Origin: an uncultured Clostridia bacterium | GTDB taxonomy: Bacteria; Bacillota; Clostridia; TANB77; CAG-508 | Length of the DNA stretch: 7,765 nt | Assembly (NCBI GenBank): GCA_948919095.1 | Contig: CAQYCU010000065.1 | Location: 1-7,765 of the forward strand | Reading direction: 5' to 3' | Part shown: piece after piece, positions 4,762-7,765 of the stretch | Layout of the letters: every line of letters begins with the position of its first letter | How positions within the stretch are numbered: the stretch's first letter is position 1 | Position numbers and translations under genes: made by a program | The notes under the pieces: model-generated | The model's database searches: none | What the model was told of the DNA's origin: nothing | Seen by the model: the letters and a program-made list of their open reading frames with translations, nothing else

Positions 4762-6333
4762 TTAATTGTAGCTCTCCTCATCCTTATCCTCTCTAACTTC
4801 TAAGAAGATTGGAAATCTAAGACTTTTTGAATTGTCTTTTTTGTTTGTTGTTTCTTCAAAATATTTTATCGTAATTATTTTTCCAATAATAGAATTCTTA
4901 TCTTCCCAAAATTTTTCTCTAAGCTCCTTAGTTAAACCGCTTCCAACTTTTAGAGGGCTTCCCTTATAGTCAACTAATAATGCTCCAGCCTTGCCCTTGT
5001 TAGCTCCGCTTCCTTCTAAAACGTCAGTTACTCTTAAATCTATAGGATACATTTGCTTTACTTTTAACATATTCTTACTTCTGTTAAATTCATAAGGCGA
5101 GCCATAAACGTTTATCATCATTCCTTCTTGGTGTAAATCAATTACTTGTTTTAATAAATCTTGGATTATGTTATTGTCAAATTCTCCTTCATATAAATAC
5201 TTTGTTTCTTTTAAATGAGGGCACTCTTTTTGAACTTTAGCTATTCTTTCTTTTAGCTCTTTTTTTCTAACTTCAACTGGCACCTCATAGTCTTCCATGT
5301 TGTCAAAGTTTTCAAGTGGAGTCATATCATATAGCCAAATATTTACATTAAATTTTTCTTCTAAGTCTGAATTTACTAATGACGCAGTATCCTTAAATAG
5401 TTCTTTTGATTCTTTTGGTGCATAGATTTTGCTTAATAAGTCTTGGCTAAACTCAGTATTTATTTTATTTCCCTTGTCATCTTTTTTTGTCGAATTATCT
5501 TCATTATCTATGTTTGTCGAATTTTCACATTTTATAAATTTTGGAATATTATTATCATCTCTTTCATCTTTTACATTTATTAAAAGTTCACCATCATACA
5601 TTCCATCTTCTAATTTTGAGAGTTCCTTTTCAAGTTGGTGCATCCCTTCATAAATTTTACCATTTCTTGAATACATTATAACATTATGATTTTCAACTCT
5701 TGCAGAACAGCGTTGTCCATCATACTTTTGTGTTATAATTATTTTTCGTCCGCTTTCAATTAATTTGTCAATATTATTTTCTAAACGTTCACCTTGTTGC
5801 ACTTCATAGTCTGGAATAAAATTGCTCCAGACTTTATTAATGCTTTTTGCATTTATGCCAAGTGTTAGACTTTTTGTAATAATATCAATTAAAATATCTT
5901 TGTACTTTATATTTTGAGTTTTTAAAAATGCTTGAACATTACATATGACTTGGTCTGTTCCTGTGTTATGTTCTTTTAAATATTTTAATAATTCTACTAT
6001 ATCATTTGCTTTAAAATTTTCTGCTAAGTTTATTTCTTTTTCTATCTTTTTGGAAGAAATTCCAAACACTAATAAAGGATTAAATGTATAGAAAAGTATT
6101 TCTTTTAGTCTTTCGTTGTCTTCATTTTCACGTATTGTGTCTATTTTTTCATTTGTTCCACTTTTCTCCATTATGCTTAAAATTATTTCTAATTCATTAT
6201 CAATTTTGTCACTGCTAATATTAATTGTATCTAACTGACTTTCAATTTTGCTATTTACATTATTTTCTTTTAATTTATTATTGAATTTATCACTCGTTCC
6301 TTCTTCAAATAAATTTATTTGATTGTCGTCCAT
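4762..6333 (-). CDS. ATP-dependent DNA ligase
   Basis: Covalent nucleotidyltransferase that seals DNA nicks by way of an enzyme-AMP intermediate. From the ATG at 6333 it has 523 residues. The N-terminal third resembles the helical DNA-binding domain of phage and archaeal ligases, including KSLTLGINAKSINKVWSNFIP near 154-173. Motif I is KYDGQR with the adenylated Lys near 203. Motif III is DGELL (about 247-251), motif IV EGMMI (about 403-407) and motif V LKVKQ (about 423-427). A C-terminal OB-fold end reads GKIITIKYFEETTN. A polar, acidic low-complexity insert (about 268-292, with NST-NIDNED-NST) lies between motifs III and IV. AAAGGA precedes the ATG; an in-frame GTG at 6348 overlaps that site. 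Bacteria use NAD-dependent LigA for replication, so this is an additional enzyme, plausibly of phage or plasmid origin or for repair. Confidence 0.88.
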   Translation of the reverse strand: MDDNQINLFEEGTSDKFNNKLKENNVNSKIESQLDTINISSDKIDNELEIILSIMEKSGTNEKIDTIRENEDNERLKEILFYTFNPLLVFGISSKKIEKEINLAENFKANDIVELLKYLKEHNTGTDQVICNVQAFLKTQNIKYKDILIDIITKSLTLGINAKSINKVWSNFIPDYEVQQGERLENNIDKLIESGRKIIITQKYDGQRCSARVENHNVIMYSRNGKIYEGMHQLEKELSKLEDGMYDGELLINVKDERDDNNIPKFIKCENSTNIDNEDNSTKKDDKGNKINTEFSQDLLSKIYAPKESKELFKDTASLVNSDLEEKFNVNIWLYDMTPLENFDNMEDYEVPVEVRKKELKERIAKVQKECPHLKETKYLYEGEFDNNIIQDLLKQVIDLHQEGMMINVYGSPYEFNRSKNMLKVKQMYPIDLRVTDVLEGSGANKGKAGALLVDYKGSPLKVGSGLTKELREKFWEDKNSIIGKIITIKYFEETTNKKDNSKSLRFPIFLEVREDKDEESYN

Positions 6334-6344
6334 CTTTATTCCTT

Positions 6345-6463
6345 TCACTACGCTACGCTTCGTTCATCGCCATCCAGTTTTTCTTTTAAAAAACTGTTTG
6401 GCAATTCTTACCTTTGCTCGCTCATTACCACCCATGATTTTATTCTAAAATCACGTTCGTCAA
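6345..6463 (-). repeat. Two related hairpin units upstream of the ligase gene
   Basis: Two small palindromes lie in tandem. The first is TGATTTTA-TTC-TAAAATCA (6435-6453). The second is CAGTTTTT/AAAAACTG with a six-base loop (6375-6396). On the minus strand each runs directly into a similar G-rich 19-mer: TGGGTGGTAATGAGCGAGC (6434-6416) and TGGATGGCGATGAACGAAG (6376-6358). They match at 13 of 19 positions, and five of the six differences are transitions. The block is clearly less AT-rich than its surroundings and carries GCGTAGCGTAG-type short iterations. It resembles a dispersed palindromic intergenic repeat; mobility is unproven. Confidence 0.5.
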
Positions 6464-6485
6464 CTCATATATTAATTATACTGTC

Positions 6486-7094
6486 TTAACAGTCTTTAAG
6501 TAAAATATCTTTTCCTTCTTTTAAGTATTCATATCCTGAGAAAATTGTTGCAATTACACATACTATCATTAATATTGTAACTACCATATTTAATATATAT
6601 GGAATTACTCCCATTGTTCCTATTGAAGTAGTAAATGCTGCTCCAAATTTGTTAATATCAACAAATGCTAAAATTATGGCAATCATTTGAGTTACTGTTT
6701 TTAATTTTCCCAAAATATTAGCAGCTACTACTTTTCCATTTTTTTCAACTGCAATTAGTCTATATCCTGAAACTAAGAATTCCCTAATTATTACAATTAC
6801 TGGTATCCAAGCTGGTAGTCTTCCATTTTCCACTAAAATTATAAATGCTGATATTACTAATATCTTATCTGCAATAGGGTCTAAAAATTTTCCAAATGTA
6901 GTTACTTGATTGTTTTTTCGTGCTAAATATCCATCAAATTTGTCAGTAAGTGCTCCTATTACAAATATTATATCCATTATTATAAATCCTAGTGGAACTC
7001 CTAGTACTTCACCAGGAATATTAAATAATGATATTATTAACATTGCTGGAACAAGCAACATTCTCATAACTGTTAATTTGTTAGGTGTATTCAT
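6486..7094 (-). CDS. pgsA: CDP-diacylglycerol--glycerol-3-phosphate 3-phosphatidyltransferase
   Basis: Integral membrane enzyme that joins CDP-diacylglycerol and sn-glycerol-3-phosphate to make phosphatidylglycerophosphate, the precursor of phosphatidylglycerol and cardiolipin. The full CDP-alcohol phosphotransferase signature is visible: D51-xx-D54-G55-xx-A58-R59-(8)-G68-xxx-D72-xxx-D76, including GKFLDPIADK. The family opening MNTPNKLTVMRMLLVPAML is present, with several hydrophobic segments (about 8-25, 34-50, 78-90, 94-110, 133-147, 164-186). The 202-residue length is normal. The ATG at 7094 has GAAAGAGGT about five bases upstream. It follows the UPF0182 gene by 68 bases on the same strand with no clear terminator between. 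The short ACTGT/ACAGT inverted repeat spanning the stop is a poor terminator. Confidence 0.93.
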   Translation of the reverse strand: MNTPNKLTVMRMLLVPAMLIISLFNIPGEVLGVPLGFIIMDIIFVIGALTDKFDGYLARKNNQVTTFGKFLDPIADKILVISAFIILVENGRLPAWIPVIVIIREFLVSGYRLIAVEKNGKVVAANILGKLKTVTQMIAIILAFVDINKFGAAFTTSIGTMGVIPYILNMVVTILMIVCVIATIFSGYEYLKEGKDILLKDC

Positions 7095-7162
7095 AGTTTA
7101 CCTCTTTCTATAACTTTTATTTTTTATTTATAATCTTAGTCTAAATTAACTTAAAATTTTAT

Positions 7163-7765
7163 TTATTCAATAGCAATAGTATTTGTACTTGTATCACTTA
7201 GTGTATTTGTATCTTGATTGCCTTCTGTTTTTTTATTTTGTTCAACTGTATTTTGTAATTGCTTTATTAGTTCATTTAGTCTTTGCATGTCTTCTCCAAA
7301 TAACTTCCAATCTCCATTTTTACTTGAATTTTGTACATTTTCATTTGCTTTAATAATTGAATTTACTAATCCTTGTATATCTCCTGAATTTTCTATATCA
7401 ATACTAACTGCATATTGTGATAACAAGTTTTCAAGCGCTTCATCTAGGTCATCTCCTATTGCAACTTTATTTCCTGAAGCAACTACTACTTTTTTTAGTG
7501 TTGGCTTTTGTATACTCTCGTTTACTAATTGTTGGTATATTGTTTCAACATAAAGTATTGTATTATTAATTGGAACTGCTATTGTTTTTTTAGTTATTTT
7601 TGTACCTATTGTGTTAAGGCTTGCAATTTCTGATGCTATGTTCTCATCTTGATTTATTTGTGTTTCAAGTCGTTCTATTCCTAAAACATTGCTATCTGAC
7701 GAAAATCTATATATTTCAAGTTTTGGATTTCCATTTTCAATAGTTCCTACCATATATGCTCTTAA
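7163..7765 (-). CDS. UPF0182-family membrane protein, C-terminal part (truncated by the window edge)
   Basis: The frame is open to the window end, so only the last 200 residues of a protein usually near 900 residues are seen. The visible part has the conserved C-terminal UPF0182 features: (Y/F)MVGTIENGNPKLEIYRF, the segment IERLETQINQDENIASEI, then TIAVPINNTILYVETIYQQ and KKVVVASGNKVAIGDDLDEAL. A helical region with GDWKLFGEDMQRLNELIKQL and a Thr/Asn-rich tail follow. Family members have N-terminal transmembrane helices and a large soluble domain; the biochemical role is not established. The internal Met at 7753 is not the start. It is probably transcribed with pgsA. Confidence 0.85.
   Translation of the reverse strand, partial: LRAYMVGTIENGNPKLEIYRFSSDSNVLGIERLETQINQDENIASEIASLNTIGTKITKKTIAVPINNTILYVETIYQQLVNESIQKPTLKKVVVASGNKVAIGDDLDEALENLLSQYAVSIDIENSGDIQGLVNSIIKANENVQNSSKNGDWKLFGEDMQRLNELIKQLQNTVEQNKKTEGNQDTNTLSDTSTNTIAIE

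Noticed and set aside
6364..6435. A 23-codon minus-strand frame (starts MGGNERAKVRIAKQ) inside the hairpin block
   Set aside because: No ribosome binding site, overlaps the hairpin repeats, and is better explained as chance reading of the repeat.
6435..6461. TTGACG with a TAAAAT 15 bases on as a ligase promoter
   Set aside because: Spacing is too short and the -10 lies in the hairpin. A TATAAT at 6475-6480 with a weak TTTACT at 18 bases is no better supported, so no ligase promoter is called.
1..7765. CRISPR arrays, insertion sequences, prophage structural genes, rRNA, known riboswitches
   Set aside because: Looked for on both strands; no regular repeat-spacer arrays, transposase motifs, capsid or tail genes, or recognisable riboswitch cores were seen.

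Overview
The window reads as chromosomal DNA of a very AT-rich, spore-forming Firmicute (class Clostridia). The basis is the strongly A/T-biased codon choice, AGGAG/AAAGGA-type ribosome binding sites, a clear stage-0 sporulation sigma factor (SigH), and consensus vegetative promoters. The species cannot be named from the sequence. All protein genes except sigH lie on the minus strand.

Layout: 1-68 is intergenic, with a direct repeat upstream of a TTGACA that faces out of the window. 69-1846 (minus) is rqcH, the ribosome-associated quality-control factor. It is intact in content (591 residues) but split over three reading frames by two +1 shifts. Both shifts lie at the same heptamer, CCACGGA, where the family has a conserved Pro-Gly. 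1847-2003 is a divergent promoter region. 2004-2657 (plus) is sigH, followed by a tRNA-Thr(GGU) gene and a likely bidirectional terminator. 2900-3981 (minus) holds a HAD-type 5'-nucleotidase gene and a DUF4116-repeat protein gene. 3982-4456 has no convincing gene, only a good minus-strand promoter and an AT-rich leader that may be gene remains. 4457-6333 (minus) holds an ATP-dependent DNA ligase gene followed by a small unknown gene. 6345-6463 carries two related hairpin units. 6486-7094 is pgsA (phosphatidylglycerophosphate synthase), and 7163-7765 is the C-terminal end of a UPF0182-family membrane protein that continues past the window.

The most notable signal is in rqcH. Both breaks have the same form: a CCA Pro codon, one extra C, then GGA (Gly). 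In each case the zero-frame codon is CGG, and these are the only two in-frame CGG codons I find in any gene of the window. Two random mutations would rarely do this. The main explanations are programmed +1 frameshifting (or quadruplet decoding) at a rare or undecoded CGG codon, or a systematic read error at CCAGGA. If real, the gene for a factor that handles stalled ribosomes would itself be controlled by a stall-prone codon, in logic similar to prfB/RF2.

The other genes are housekeeping (pgsA, UPF0182, tRNA, sigH) or accessory (ATP-dependent ligase, nucleotidase, DUF4116). Apart from likely co-transcribed pairs, I see no shared pathway.
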